The notes beneath the pieces are model-generated. The model was not told the DNA's origin, ran no database searches, and saw nothing but the letters and a program-made list of their open reading frames with translations. This document shows, one piece after another, positions 13,369 to 26,500 of a stretch of DNA of 64,000 nucleotides; position 1 is the stretch's first letter; the number at the start of each line of letters is the position of its first letter. The position numbers and the translations under genes are program-made. The stretch comes from Siphonodentalium dalli (Eukaryota; Mollusca; Scaphopoda; Gadilida; Siphonodentaliidae), in NCBI GenBank assembly GCA_032622095.1, contig CP136061.1, forward strand, positions 175,171,692 to 175,235,691. The letters are read 5' to 3'.

Positions 13369-14488
13369 AATTACTAAGAAATTGGACCCAAAATACATCT
13401 TAAAACAGTCATTTGCGGAATATAACAGCTGGTTGCCATGGATACAGAGATCCACATAGTCACCCCAACTCGTAATAGGAACGATCTAGACCAAGAACAT
13501 GTCCCATGTGCAGAAGGGATGTTATGTTACACAAGCGATATAGATTAACGGGATATTTGTCTTATTGAGTAATCGGTACCCCAACTGCCAGAAATATATA
13601 TATATACAGCCGGTACCCCAACTGACCAGTATATAGGTTCAATATATATCATAATTAACTGAAAAATGGAAGTGGGGCTATTCCGAAAATATCTAGATAG
13701 TGGAGATAGCACAATTACAAGCTGATATATGAAGGTAAAATGGTGCAACCTGTTTCCAATCCGAAATGGTGCATATACATTATGTTGGTGGCCATGAATG
13801 GCAAAAATGGTCAAATTTGAGAAAATTTGGTAATAAAGGTGACAAAATTAATCACGGTCACCATATCGGAGAGCTCAATCACGCGTTATTCAGTAACCAC
13901 CACAAATAATTGCGTAATTTAACGCTAAATGGTGGAGCTTGTTGGCTTAATATATGTGGTTTTTTCCAGAATTACTAAGAAATTGGACTCAAAATACATC
14001 TTAAAACAGTCATTTGCGGAATATAACAGCTGGTTGCCATGGATACAGAGATCCACATAGTCACCCCAACTCGTAATAGGAACGATCTAGACCAAGAACA
14101 TGTCCCATGTGCAGAAGGGATGTTATGTTACACAAGCGATATAGATTAACGGGATATTTGTCTTATTGAGTAATCGGTACCCCAACTGCCAGAAATATAT
14201 ATATATACAGCCGGTACCCCAACTGACCAGTATATAGGTTCAATATATATCATAATTAACTGAAAAATGGAAGTGGGACTATTCCGAAAATATCTAGATA
14301 GTGGAGATAGCACAATTACAAGCTGATATATGAAGGTAAAATGGTGCAACCTGTTTCCAATCCGAAATGGTGCATATACATTATGTTGGTGGCCATGAAT
14401 GGCAAAAAATGGTAAAATTTGGTAATAAAGGTGACAAAATTAATCACGATCACCATATCGGAGAGCTCAATCATGCCCTATTCAGTAA

Positions 14489-14527
14489 CCACCACAAATA
14501 ATTGCGTAATTTTACGCTAAATGGTGG
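14489..14527. repeat. Imperfect inverted repeat (hairpin-capable dyad) in each monomer
   Basis: In this C monomer CCACCA (14489-14494) pairs with TGGTGG (14522-14527). Inside it, GCGTAA (14504-14509) pairs with TTACGC (14512-14517) around a TT loop. The spacers between the two stems are 9 and 4 bases. C, D and E types have this clean inner stem. A, B, F and G types have tttaacgc, which puts one unpaired base in the right arm. Function, if any, is unknown. Confidence 0.7.
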
Positions 14528-17500
14528 AACTTGTTGGCTATATATGTGTTTTTTTTCCAGAATTACTAACAAATTGGACCCAAAATACATCTTAAAACAG
14601 TCATTTACAGAATATAACAGCTGGTTGCCATGGATACAGAGATCCACACAGTCACCCCAACTCGTAATAGGAACGATCTAGACCAAGAACATGTCCCATG
14701 TGCAGAAGGGATGTTATGTTACACCAGCGATATAGAGTTACGGGATATTTGTCTTATTGAGAAATCGGTACCCCAACTGCCAGAAATATATATATATACA
14801 GCCGGTACCCCAACTGACCAGTATATAGGTTCAATATATATATTCATAATTAACTGAAAAATGGAAGTGGGGCTATTTCGAAAATATCTAGATAGTGGAG
14901 ATAGCACAATTACAAGCTGATATATGAAGGTAAAATGGTGCAACCTGTTTCCAATCCGATATGGTGCATATACATTATGTTGGTGGCCATGAATGGCAAA
15001 AAATGGTCAAATTTGAGAAAATTTGGTAATAAAGGTGACAAAATTAATCACGATCACCATATCGGAGAGCTCAATCACGCGTTATTCAGTAACCACCACA
15101 AATAATTGCGTAATTTAACGCTAAATGGTGGAGCTTGTTGGCTTAATATATGTGTTTTTTCCAGAATTACTAAGAAATTGGACCCAAAATACATCTTAAA
15201 ACAGTCATTTGCGGAATATAACAGCTGGTTGCCATGGATACAGAGATCCACATAGTCACCCCAAATCGTAATAGGAACGATCTAGACCAAGAACATGTCC
15301 CATGTGCAGAAGGGATGTTATGTTACACAAGCGATATAGATTAACGGGATATTTGTCTTATTGAGTAATCGGTACCCCAACTGCCAGAAATATATATATA
15401 TACAGCCGGTACCCCAACTGACCAGTATATAGGTTCAATATATATCATAATTAACTGAAAAATGGAAGTGGGGCTATTCCGAAAATATCTAGATAGTGGA
15501 GATAGCACAATTACAAGCTGATATATGAAGGTAAAATGGTGCAACCTGTTTCCAATCCGAAATGGTGCATATACATTATGTTGGTGGCCATGAATGGCAA
15601 AAATGGTCAAATTTGAGAAAATTTGGTAATAAAGGTGACAAAATTAATCACGGTCACCATATCGGAGAGCTCAATCACGCGTTATTCAGTAACCACCACA
15701 AATAATTGCGTAATTTAACGCTAAATGGTGGAGCTTGTTGGCTTAATATATGTGGTTTTTTCCAGAATTACTAAGAAATTGGACCCAAAATACATCTTAA
15801 AACAGTCATTTGCGGAATATAACAGCTGGTTGCCATGGATACAGAGATCCACATAGTCACCCCAACTCGTAATAGGAACGATCTAGACCAAGAACATGTC
15901 CCATGTGCAGAAGGGATGTTATGTTACACAAGCGATATAGATTAACGGGATATTTGTCTTATTGAGTAATCGGTACCCCAACTGCCAGAAATATATATAT
16001 ATACAGCCGGTACCCCAACTGACCAGTATATAGGTTCAATATATATCATAATTAACTGAAAAATGGAAGTGGGACTATTCCGAAAATATCTAGATAGTGG
16101 AGATAGCACAATTACAAGCTGATATATGAAGGTAAAATGGTGCAACCTGTTTCCAATCCGAAATGGTGCATATACATTATGTTGGTGGCCATGAATGGCA
16201 AAAAATGGTAAAATTTGGTAATAAAGGTGACAAAATTAATCACGATCACCATATCGGAGAGCTCAATCATGCCCTATTCAGTAACCACCACAAATAATTG
16301 CGTAATTTTACGCTAAATGGTGGAACTTGTTGGCTATATATGTGTTTTTTTTCCAGAATTACTAACAAATTGGACCCAAAATACATCTTAAAACAGTCAT
16401 TTACAGAATATAACAGCTGGTTGCCATGGATACAGAGATCCACACAGTCACCCCAACTCGTAATAGGAACGATCTAGACCAAGAACATGTCCCATGTGCA
16501 GAAGGGATGTTATGTTACACCAGCGATATAGAGTTACGGGATATTTGTCTTATTGAGAAATCGGTACCCCAACTGCCAGAAATATATATATATACAGCCG
16601 GTACCCCAACTGACCAGTATATAGGTTCAATATATATATTCATAATTAACTGAAAAATGGAAGTGGGGCTATTTCGAAAATATCTAGATAGTGGAGATAG
16701 CACAATTACAAGCTGATATATGAAGGTAAAATGGTGCAACCTGTTTCCAATCCGATATGGTGCATATACATTATGTTGGTGGCCATGAATGGCAAAAAAT
16801 GGTCAAATTTGGTAATAAAGGTGACAAAATTAATCACGATCACCATATCGGAGAGCTCAATCATGCCCTATTCAGTAAACACCACAAATAATTGCGTAAT
16901 TTTACGCTAAATGGTGGAACTTGTTGGCTATATATGTGGTTTTTTTCCAGAATTACTAAGAAATTGGACCCAAAATACATCTTAAAACAGTCATTTACAG
17001 AATATAACAGCTGGTTGCCATGGATACAGAGATCCACACAGTCACCCCAACTCGTAATAGGAACGATCTAGACCAAGAACATGTCCCATGTGCAGAAGGG
17101 ATGTTATGTTACACAAGCGATATAGATTAACGGGATATTTGTCTTATTGAGTAATCGGTACCCCAACTGCCAGAAATATATATATATACAGCCGGTACCC
17201 CAACTGACCAGTATATAGGTTCAATATATATATTCATAATTAACTGAAAAATGGAAGTGGGACTATTCCGAAAATATCTAGATAGTGGAGATAGCACAAT
17301 TACAAGCTGATATATGAAGTTAAAATGGTGCAACCTGTTTCCAATCCGAAATGGTGCATATACATTATGTTGGTGGCCATGAATGGCAAAAAATGGTAAA
17401 ATTTGGTAATAAAGGTGACAAAATTAATCACGATCACCATATCGGAGAGCTCAATCATGCGTTATTCAGTAACCACCACAAATAATTGCGTAATTTTACG

Positions 17501-19350
17501 CTAAATGGTGGAACTTGTTGGCTATATATGTATTTTTTTTCCAGAATTACTAAGAAATTGGACCCAAAATACATCTTAAAACAGTCATTTACAGAATATA
17601 ACAGCTGGTTGCCATGGATACAGAGATCCACACAGTCACCCCAACTCGTAATAGGAACGATCTAGACCAAGAACATGTCCCATGTGCAGAAGGGATGTTA
17701 TGTTACACCAGCGATATAGAGTTACGGGATATTTGTCTTATTGAGAAATCGGTACCCCAACTGCCAGAAATATATATATATACAGCCGGTACCCCAACTG
17801 ACCAGTATATAGGTTCAATATATATATTAATAATTAACTGAAAAATGGAAGTGGGGCTATTTCGAAAATATCTAGATAGTGGAGATAGCACAATTACAAG
17901 CTGATATATGAAGGTAAAATGGTGCAACCTGTTTCCAATCCGAAATGGTGCATATACATTATGTTGGTGGCCATGAATGGCAAAAAATGGTCAAATTTGA
18001 GAAAATTTGGTAATAAAGGTGACAAAATTAATCACGATCACCATATCGGAGAGCTCAATCACGCGTTATTCAGTAACCACCACAAATAATTGCGTAATTT
18101 AACGCTAAATGGTGGAGCTTGTTGGCTTAATATATGTGTTTTTTTCCAGAATTACTAAGAAATTGGACCCAAAATACATCTTAAAACAGTCATTTGCGGA
18201 ATATAACAGCTGGTTGCCATGGATACAGAGATCCACATAGTCACCCCAACTCGTAATAGGAACGATCTAGACCAAGAACATGTCCCATGTGCAGAAGGGA
18301 TGTTATGTTACACAAGCGATATAGATTAACGGGATATTTGTCTTATTGAGTAATCGGTACCCCAACTGCCAGAAATATATATATATACAGCCGGTACCCC
18401 AACTGACCAGTATATAGGTTCAATATATATCATAATTAACTGAAAAATGGAAGTGGGGCTATTCCGAAAATATCTAGATAGTGGAGATAGCACAATTACA
18501 AGCTGATATATGAAGGTAAAATGGTGCAACCTGTTTCCAATCCGAAATGGTGCATATACATTATGTTGGTGGCCATGAATGGCAAAAATGGTCAAATTTG
18601 AGAAAATTTGGTAATAAAGGTGACAAAATTAATCACGGTCACCATATCGGAGAGCTCAATCACGCGTTATTCAGTAACCACCACAAATAATTGCGTAATT
18701 TAACGCTAAATGGTGGAGCTTGTTGGCTTAATATATGTGTTTTTTTCCAGAATTACTAAGAAATTGGACCCAAAATACATCTTAAAACAGTCATTTGCGG
18801 AATATAACAGCTGGTTGCCATGGATACAGAGATCCACATAGTCACCCCAACTCGTAATAGGAACGATCTAGACCAAGAACATGTCCCATGTGCAGAAGGG
18901 ATGTTATGTTACACAAGCGATATAGATTAACGGGATATTTGTCTTATTGAGTAATCGGTACCCCAACTGCCAGAAATATATATATATACAGCCGGTACCC
19001 CAACTGACCAGTATATAGGTTCAATATATATCATAATTAACTGAAAAATGGAAGTGGGACTATTCCCAAAATATCTAGATAGTGGAGATAGCACAATTAC
19101 AAGCTGATATATGAAGGTAAAATGGTGCAACCTGTTTCCAATCCGAAATGGTGCATATACATTATGTTGGTGGCCATGAATGGCAAAAAATGGTAAAATT
19201 TGGTAATAAAGGTGACAAAATTAATCACGATCACCATATCGGAGAGCTCAATCATGCCCTATTCAGTAACCACCACAAATAATTGCGTAATTTTACGCTA
19301 AATGGTGGAACTTGTTGGCTATATATGTGTTTTTTTTCCAGAATTACTAA

Positions 19351-22335
19351 CAAATTGGACCCAAAATACATCTTAAAACAGTCATTTACAGAATATAACA
19401 GCTGGTTGCCATGGATACAGAGATCCACACAGTCACCCCAACTCGTAATAGGAACGATCTAGACCAAGATCATGTCCCATGTGCAGAAGGGATGTTATGT
19501 TACACCAGCGATATAGAGTTACGGGATATTTGTCTTATTGAGAAATCGGTACCCCAACTGCCAGAAATATATATATATACAGCCGGTACCCCAACTGACC
19601 AGTATATAGGTTCAATATATATATTCATAATTAACTGAAAAATGGAAGTGGGGCTATTTCGAAAATATCTAGATAGTGGAGATAGCACAATTACAAGCTG
19701 ATATATGAAGGTAAAATGGTGCAACCTGTTTCCAATCCGATATGGTGCATATACATTATGTTGGTGGCCATGAATGGCAAAAAATGGTCAAATTTGGTAA
19801 TAAAGGTGACAAAATTAATCACGATCACCATATCGGAGAGCTCAATCATGCCCTATTCAGTAAACACCACAAATAATTGCGTAATTTTACGCTAAATGGT
19901 GGAACTTGTTGGCTATATATGTGGTTTTTTTCCAGAATTACTAACAAATTGGACCCAAAATACATCTTAAAACAGTCATTTACAGAATATAACAGCTGGT
20001 TGCCATGGATACAGAGATCCACACAGTCACCCCAACTCGTAATAGGAACGATCTAGACCAAGAACATGTCCCATGTGCAGAAGGGATGTTATGTTACACA
20101 AGCGATATAGATTAACGGGATATTTGTCTTATTGAGTAATCGGTACCCCAACTGCCAGAAATATATATATATACAGCCGGTACCCCAACTGACCAGTATA
20201 TAGGTTCAATATATATATTCATAATTAACTGAAAAATGGAAGTGGGACTATTCCGAAAATATCTAGATAGTGGAGATAGCACAATTACAAGCTGATATAT
20301 GAAGTTAAAATGGTGCAACCTGTTTCCAATCCGAAATGGTGCATATACATTATGTTGGTGGCCATGAATGGCAAAAAATGGTAAAATTTGGTAATAAAGG
20401 TGACAAAATTAATCACGATCACCATATCGGAGAGCTCAATCATGCGTTATTCAGTAACCACCACAAATAATTGCGTAATTTTACGCTAAATGGTGGAACT
20501 TGTTGGCTATATATGTGTTTTTTTTCCAGAATTACTAAGAAATTGGACCCAAAATACATCTTAAAACAGTCATTTACAGAATATAACAGCTGGTTGCCAT
20601 GGATACAGAGATCCACACAGTCACCCCAACTCGTAATAGGAACGATCTAGACCAAGAACATGTCCCATGTGCAGAAGGGATGTTATGTTACACCAGCGAT
20701 ATAGAGTTACGGGATATTTGTCTTATTGAGAAATCGGTACCCCAACTGCCAGAAATATATATATATACAGCCGGTACCCCAACTGACCAGTATATAGGTT
20801 CAATATATATATTAATAATTAACTGAAAAATGGAAGTGGGGCTATTTCGAAAATATCTAGATAGTGGAGATAGCACAATTACAAGCTGATATATGAAGGT
20901 AAAATGGTGCAACCTGTTTCCAATCCGAAATGGTGCATATACATTATGTTGGTGGCCATGAATGGCAAAAAATGGTCAAATTTGAGAAAATTTGGTAATA
21001 AAGGTGACAAAATTAATCACGATCACCATATCGGAGAGCTCAATCACGCGTTATTCAGTAACCACCACAAATAATTGCGTAATTTAACGCTAAATGGTGG
21101 AGCTTGTTGGCTTAATATATGTGTTTTTTTCCAGAATTACTAAGAAATTGGACCCAAAATACATCTTAAAACAGTCATTTGCGGAATATAACAGCTGGTT
21201 GCCATGGATACAGAGATCCACATAGTCACCCCAACTCGTAATAGGAACGATCTAGACCAAGAACATGTCCCATGTGCAGAAGGGATGTTATGTTACACAA
21301 GCGATATAGATTAACGGGATATTTGTCTTATTGAGTAATCGGTACCCCAACTGCCAGAAATATATATATATACAGCCGGTACCCCAACTGACCAGTATAT
21401 AGGTTCAATATATATCATAATTAACTGAAAAATGGAAGTGGGGCTATTCCGAAAATATCTAGATAGTGGAGATAGCACAATTACAAGCTGATATATGAAG
21501 GTAAAATGGTGCAACCTGTTTCCAATCCGAAATGGTGCATATACATTATGTTGGTGGCCATGAATGGCAAAAATGGTCAAATTTGAGAAAATTTGGTAAT
21601 AAAGGTGACAAAATTAATCACGGTCACCATATCGGAGAGCTCAATCACGCGTTATTCAGTAACCACCACAAATAATTGCGTAATTTAACGCTAAATGGTG
21701 GAGCTTGTTGGCTTAATATATGTGTTTTTTTCCAGAATTACTAAGAAATTGGACCCAAAATACATCTTAAAACAGTCATTTGCGGAATATAACAGCTGAT
21801 TGCCATGGATACAGAGATCCACATAGTCACCCCAACTCGTAATAGGAACGATCTAGACCAAGAACATGTCCCATGTGCAGAAGGGATGTTATGTTACACA
21901 AGCGATATAGATTAACGGGATATTTGTCTTATTGAGTAATCGGTACCCCAACTGCCAGAAATATATATATATACAGCCGGTACCCCAACTGACCAGTATA
22001 TAGGTTCAATATATATCATAATTAACTGAAAAATGGAAGTGGGGCTATTCCGAAAATATCTAGATAGTGGAGATAGCACAATTACAAGCTGATATATGAA
22101 GTTAAAATGGTGCAACCTGTTTCCAATCCGAAATGGTGCATATACATTATGTTGGTAGCCATGAATGGCAAAAAATGGTAAAATTTGGTAATAAAGGTGA
22201 CAAAATTAATCACGATCACCATATCGGAGAGCTCAATCATGCGTTATTCAGTAACCACCACAAATAATTGCGTAATTTAACGCTAAATGGTGGAACTTGT
22301 TGGCTATATATGTGTTTTTTTTCCAGAATTACTAA
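19351..22335 (+). repeat. Partial higher-order repeat (D-E-F-B-C)
   Basis: Monomers begin at 19351, 19945, 20539, 21144 and 21745. They match the last five members of the 11-monomer unit; the two leading A-B-C trimers are missing. This is the expected product of an unequal exchange that removed six monomers. The closing C unit (21745) is altered: it has gaagTtaaa, ggtAgcc, catgcgtt and tttaacgc, giving it E-like features, and agctgAttgcc. Confidence 0.85.
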
Positions 22336-22941
22336 CAAATTGGACCCAAAATACATCTTAAAACAGTCATTTACAGAATATAACAGCTGGTTGCCATGGA
22401 TACAGAGATCCACATAGTCACCCCAACTCGTAATACGAACGATCTAGACCAAGAACATGTCCCATGTGCAGAAGGGATGTTATGTTACACCAGCGATATA
22501 GATTTACGGGGTATTTGTCTTATTGAGAAATCGGTACCCCAACTGCCAGAAATATATATATATATACAGCGGTACCCCAACTGACCAGTATATAGGTTCA
22601 ATATATATATTCATAATTAACTGAAAAATGCAAGTGGGGCTATTCCGAAAATATCTAGATAGTGGAGATAGCACAATTACAAGCTGATATATGAAGGTAA
22701 AATGGTGCAACCTGTTTCCAATCCGAAATGGTGCATATACATTATGTTGGTGGCCATGAATGGCAAAAATGGTCAAATTTGAGAAAATTTGGTAATAAAG
22801 GTGACAAAATTAATCACGGTCACCATATCGGAGAGCTCAATCACGCGTTATTCAGTAACCACCACAAATAATTGCGTAATTTAACGCTAAATGGTGGAGC
22901 TTGTTGGCTTAATATATGTGTTTTTTTTCCAGAATTACTAA
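22336..22941 (+). repeat. Isolated G-type monomer inside the left domain
   Basis: This 606-bp unit has gatttacgggG, a longer (AT)7 tract followed by acagcgg instead of acagccgg, atgCaagtgg and cacggtcacc. The G combination is otherwise seen only from about 41488 rightwards (41488, 48100, 50498, 53194, 54405 and their duplicates). Private changes (taCgaacg, gggG, atgCaag) show it has been separate for some time. Confidence 0.85.
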
Positions 22942-23532
22942 GAAATTGGACCCAAAATACATCTTAAAACAGTCATTTGCGGAATATAACAGCTGATTGC
23001 CATGGATACAGAGATCCACATAGTCACCCCAACTCGTAATAGGAACGATCTAGACCAAGAACATGTCCCATGTGCAGAAGGGATGTTATGTTACACAAGC
23101 GATATAGATTAACGGGATATTTGTCTTATTGAGTAATCGGTACCCCAACTGCCAGAAATATATATATATACAGCCGGTACCCCAACTGACCAGTATATAG
23201 GTTCAATATATATCATAATTAACTGAAAAATGGAAGTGGGACTATTCCGAAAATATCTAGATAGTGGAGATAGCACAATTACAAGCTGATATATGAAGGT
23301 AAAATGGTGCAACCTGTTTCCAATCCGAAATGGTGCATATACATTATGTTGGTGGCCATGAATGGCAAAAAATGGTAAAATTTGGTAATAAAGGTGACAA
23401 AATTAATCACGATCACCATATCGGAGAGCTCAATCATGCCCTATTCAGTAACCACCACAAATAATTGCGTAATTTAACGCTAAATGATGGAACTTGTTGG
23501 CTATATATGTGTTTTTTTTCCAGAATTACTAA
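22942..23532 (+). repeat. C-type monomer, slightly diverged
   Basis: The unit is 591 bp with C diagnostics (gagTaatcgg, atcataa, GGGACTATTCCG, taaaatttgg, catgccct). It shares agctgAttgcc with the altered C unit at 21745 and has a private gatGatgg-type change near 23487. It follows the G monomer directly, so the usual B partner is missing. Confidence 0.85.
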
Positions 23533-26500
23533 CAAATTGGACCCAAAATACATCTTAAAACAGTCATTTACGGAATATAACAGCTGGTTGCCATGGATAC
23601 AGAGATCCACACAGTTACCCCAACTCGTAATAGGAACGATCTAGACCAAGAACATGTCCCATGTGCAGAAGGGATGTTATGTTACACCAGCGATATAGAG
23701 TTACGGGATATTTGTCTTATTGAGAAATCGGTACCCCAACTGCCAGAAATATATATATATACAGCCGGTACCCCAACTGACCAGTATATAGGTTCAATAT
23801 ATATATTCATAATTAACTGAAAAATGGAAGTGGGGCTATTTCGAAAATATCTAGATAGTGGAGATAGCACAATTACAAGCTGATATATGAAGGTAAAATG
23901 GTGCAACCTGTTTCCAATCCGATATGGTGCATATACATTATGTTGGTGGCCATGAATGGCAAAAAATGGTCAAATTTGAGAAAATTTGGTAATAAAGGTG
24001 ACAAAATTAATCACGATCACCATATCGGAGAGCTCAATCACGCGTTATTCAGTAACCACCACAAATAATTGCGTAATTTAACGCTAAATGGTGGAGCTTG
24101 TTGGCTTAATATATGTGTTTTTTTCCAGAATTACTAAGAAATTGGACCCAAAATACATCTTAAAACAGTCATTTGCGGAATATAACAGCTGGTTGCCATG
24201 GATACAGAGATCCACATAGTCACCCCAACTCGTAATAGGAACGATCTAGACCAAGAACATGTCCCATGTGCAGAAGGGATGTTATGTTACACAAGCGATA
24301 TAGATTAACGGGATATTTGTCTTATTGAGTAATCGGTACCCCAACTGCCAGAAATATATATATATACAGCCGGTACCCCAACTGACCAGTATATAGGTTC
24401 AATATATATCATAATTAACTGAAAAATGGAAGTGGGGCTATTCCGAAAATATCTAGATAGTGGAGATAGCACAATTACAAGCTGATATATGAAGGTAAAA
24501 TGGTGCAACCTGTTTCCAATCCGAAATGGTGCATATACATTATGTTGGTGGCCATGAATGGCAAAAATGGTCAAATTTGAGAAAATTTGGTAATAAAGGT
24601 GACAAAATTAATCACGGTCACCATATCGGAGAGCTCAATCACGCGTTATTCAGTAACCACCACAAATAATTGCGTAATTTAACGCTAAATGGTGGAGCTT
24701 GTTGGCTTAATATATGTGGTTTTTTCCAGAATTACTAAGAAATTGGACCCAAAATACATCTTAAAACAGTCATTTGCGGAATATAACAGCTGGTTGCCAT
24801 GGATACAGAGATCCACATAGTCACCCCAACTCGTAATAGGAACGATCTAGACCAAGAACATGTCCCATGTGCAGAAGGGATGTTATGTTACACAAGCGAT
24901 ATAGATTAACGGGATATTTGTCTTATTGAGTAATCGGTACCCCAACTGCCAGAAATATATATATATACAGCCGGTACCCCAACTGACCAGTATATAGGTT
25001 CAATATATATCATAATTAACTGAAAAATGGAAGTGGGACTATTCCGAAAATATCTAGATAGTGGAGATAGCACAATTACAAGCTGATATATGAAGGTAAA
25101 ATTGTGCAACCTGTTTCCAATCCGAAATGGTGCATATACATTATGTTGGTGGCCATGAATGGCAAAAAATGGTAAAATTTGGTAATAAAGGTGACAAAAT
25201 TAATCACGATCACCATATCGGAGAGCTCAATCATGCCCTATTCAGTAACCACCACAAATAATTGCGTAATTTTACGCTAAATGGTGGAACTTGTTGGCTA
25301 TATATGTGTTTTTTTTCCAGAATTACTAACAAATTGGACCCAAAATACATCTTAAAACAGTCATTTACAGAATATAACAGCTGGTTGCCATGGATACAGA
25401 GATCCACACAGTCACCCCAACTCGTAATAGGAACGATCTAGACCAAGAACATGTCCCATGTGCAGAAGGGATGTTATGTTACACCAGCGATATAGAGTTA
25501 CGGGATATTTGTCTTATTGAGAAATCGGTACCCCAACTGCCAGAAATATATATATATACAGCCGGTACCCCAACTGACCAGTATATAGGTTCAATATATA
25601 TATTCATAATTAACTGAAAAATGGAAGTGGGGCTATTTCGAAAATATCTAGATAGTGGAGATAGCACAATTACAAGCTGATATATGAAGGTAAAATGGTG
25701 CAACCTGTTTCCAATCCGATATGGTGCATATACATTATGTTGGTGGCCATGAATGGCAAAAAATGGTCAAATTTGAGAAAATTTGGTAATAAAGGTGACA
25801 AAATTAATCACGATCACCATATCGGAGAGCTCAATCACGCGTTATTCAGTAACCACCACAAATAATTGCGTAATTTAACGCTAAATGGTGGAGCTTGTTG
25901 GCTTAATATATGTGTTTTTTTCCAGAATTACTAAGAAATTGGACCCAAAATACATCTTAAAACAGTCATTTGCGGAATATAACAGCTGGTTGCCATGGAT
26001 ACAGAGATCCACATAGTCACCCCAACTCGTAATAGGAACGATCTAGACCAAGAACATGTCCCATGTGCAGAAGGGATGTTATGTTACACAAGCGATATAG
26101 ATTAACGGGATATTTGTCTTATTGAGTAATCGGTACCCCAACTGCCAGAAATATATATATATACAGCCGGTACCCCAACTGACCAGTATATAGGTTCAAT
26201 ATATATCATAATTAACTGAAAAATGGAAGTGGGGCTATTCCGAAAATATCTAGATAGTGGAGATAGCACAATTACAAGCTGATATATGAAGGTAAAATGG
26301 TGCAACCTGTTTCCAATCCGAAATGGTGCATATACATTATGTTGGTGGCCATGAATGGCAAAAATGGTCAAATTTGAGAAAATTTGGTAATAAAGGTGAC
26401 AAAATTAATCACGGTCACCATATCGGAGAGCTCAATCACGCGTTATTCAGTAACCACCACAAATAATTGCGTAATTTAACGCTAAATGGTGGAGCTTGTT

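Larger units (their letters stand above)
12773..13377 (+). repeat. Representative full-length A monomer
   Basis: This unit is a good reference for the satellite. It has ATGG at 12833, the first cggtaccccaactg at 12969-12982, an (AT)6 tract at 12989-13001, the second cggtaccccaactg at 13006-13019, a stop-rich middle, the CCACCA...TGGTGG dyad at 13296-13334, and a 7-T run followed by CCAG at 13358-13368. The next unit starts at 13378 (gaaattgg). Confidence 0.9.
12773..19350 (+). repeat. 11-monomer higher-order repeat, copy 3 (full-length, 6578 bp)
   Basis: Monomers begin at 12773, 13378, 13979, 14570, 15174, 15775, 16366, 16960, 17554, 18159 and 18760. The type order matches copies 1 and 2, but the first A monomer (12773-13377) is complete at 605 bp. 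The unit is therefore about 193 bp longer and represents the undeleted form. Private changes include ccaaAtcgt near 15264 and ttccCaaaa near 19066. Confidence 0.9.
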
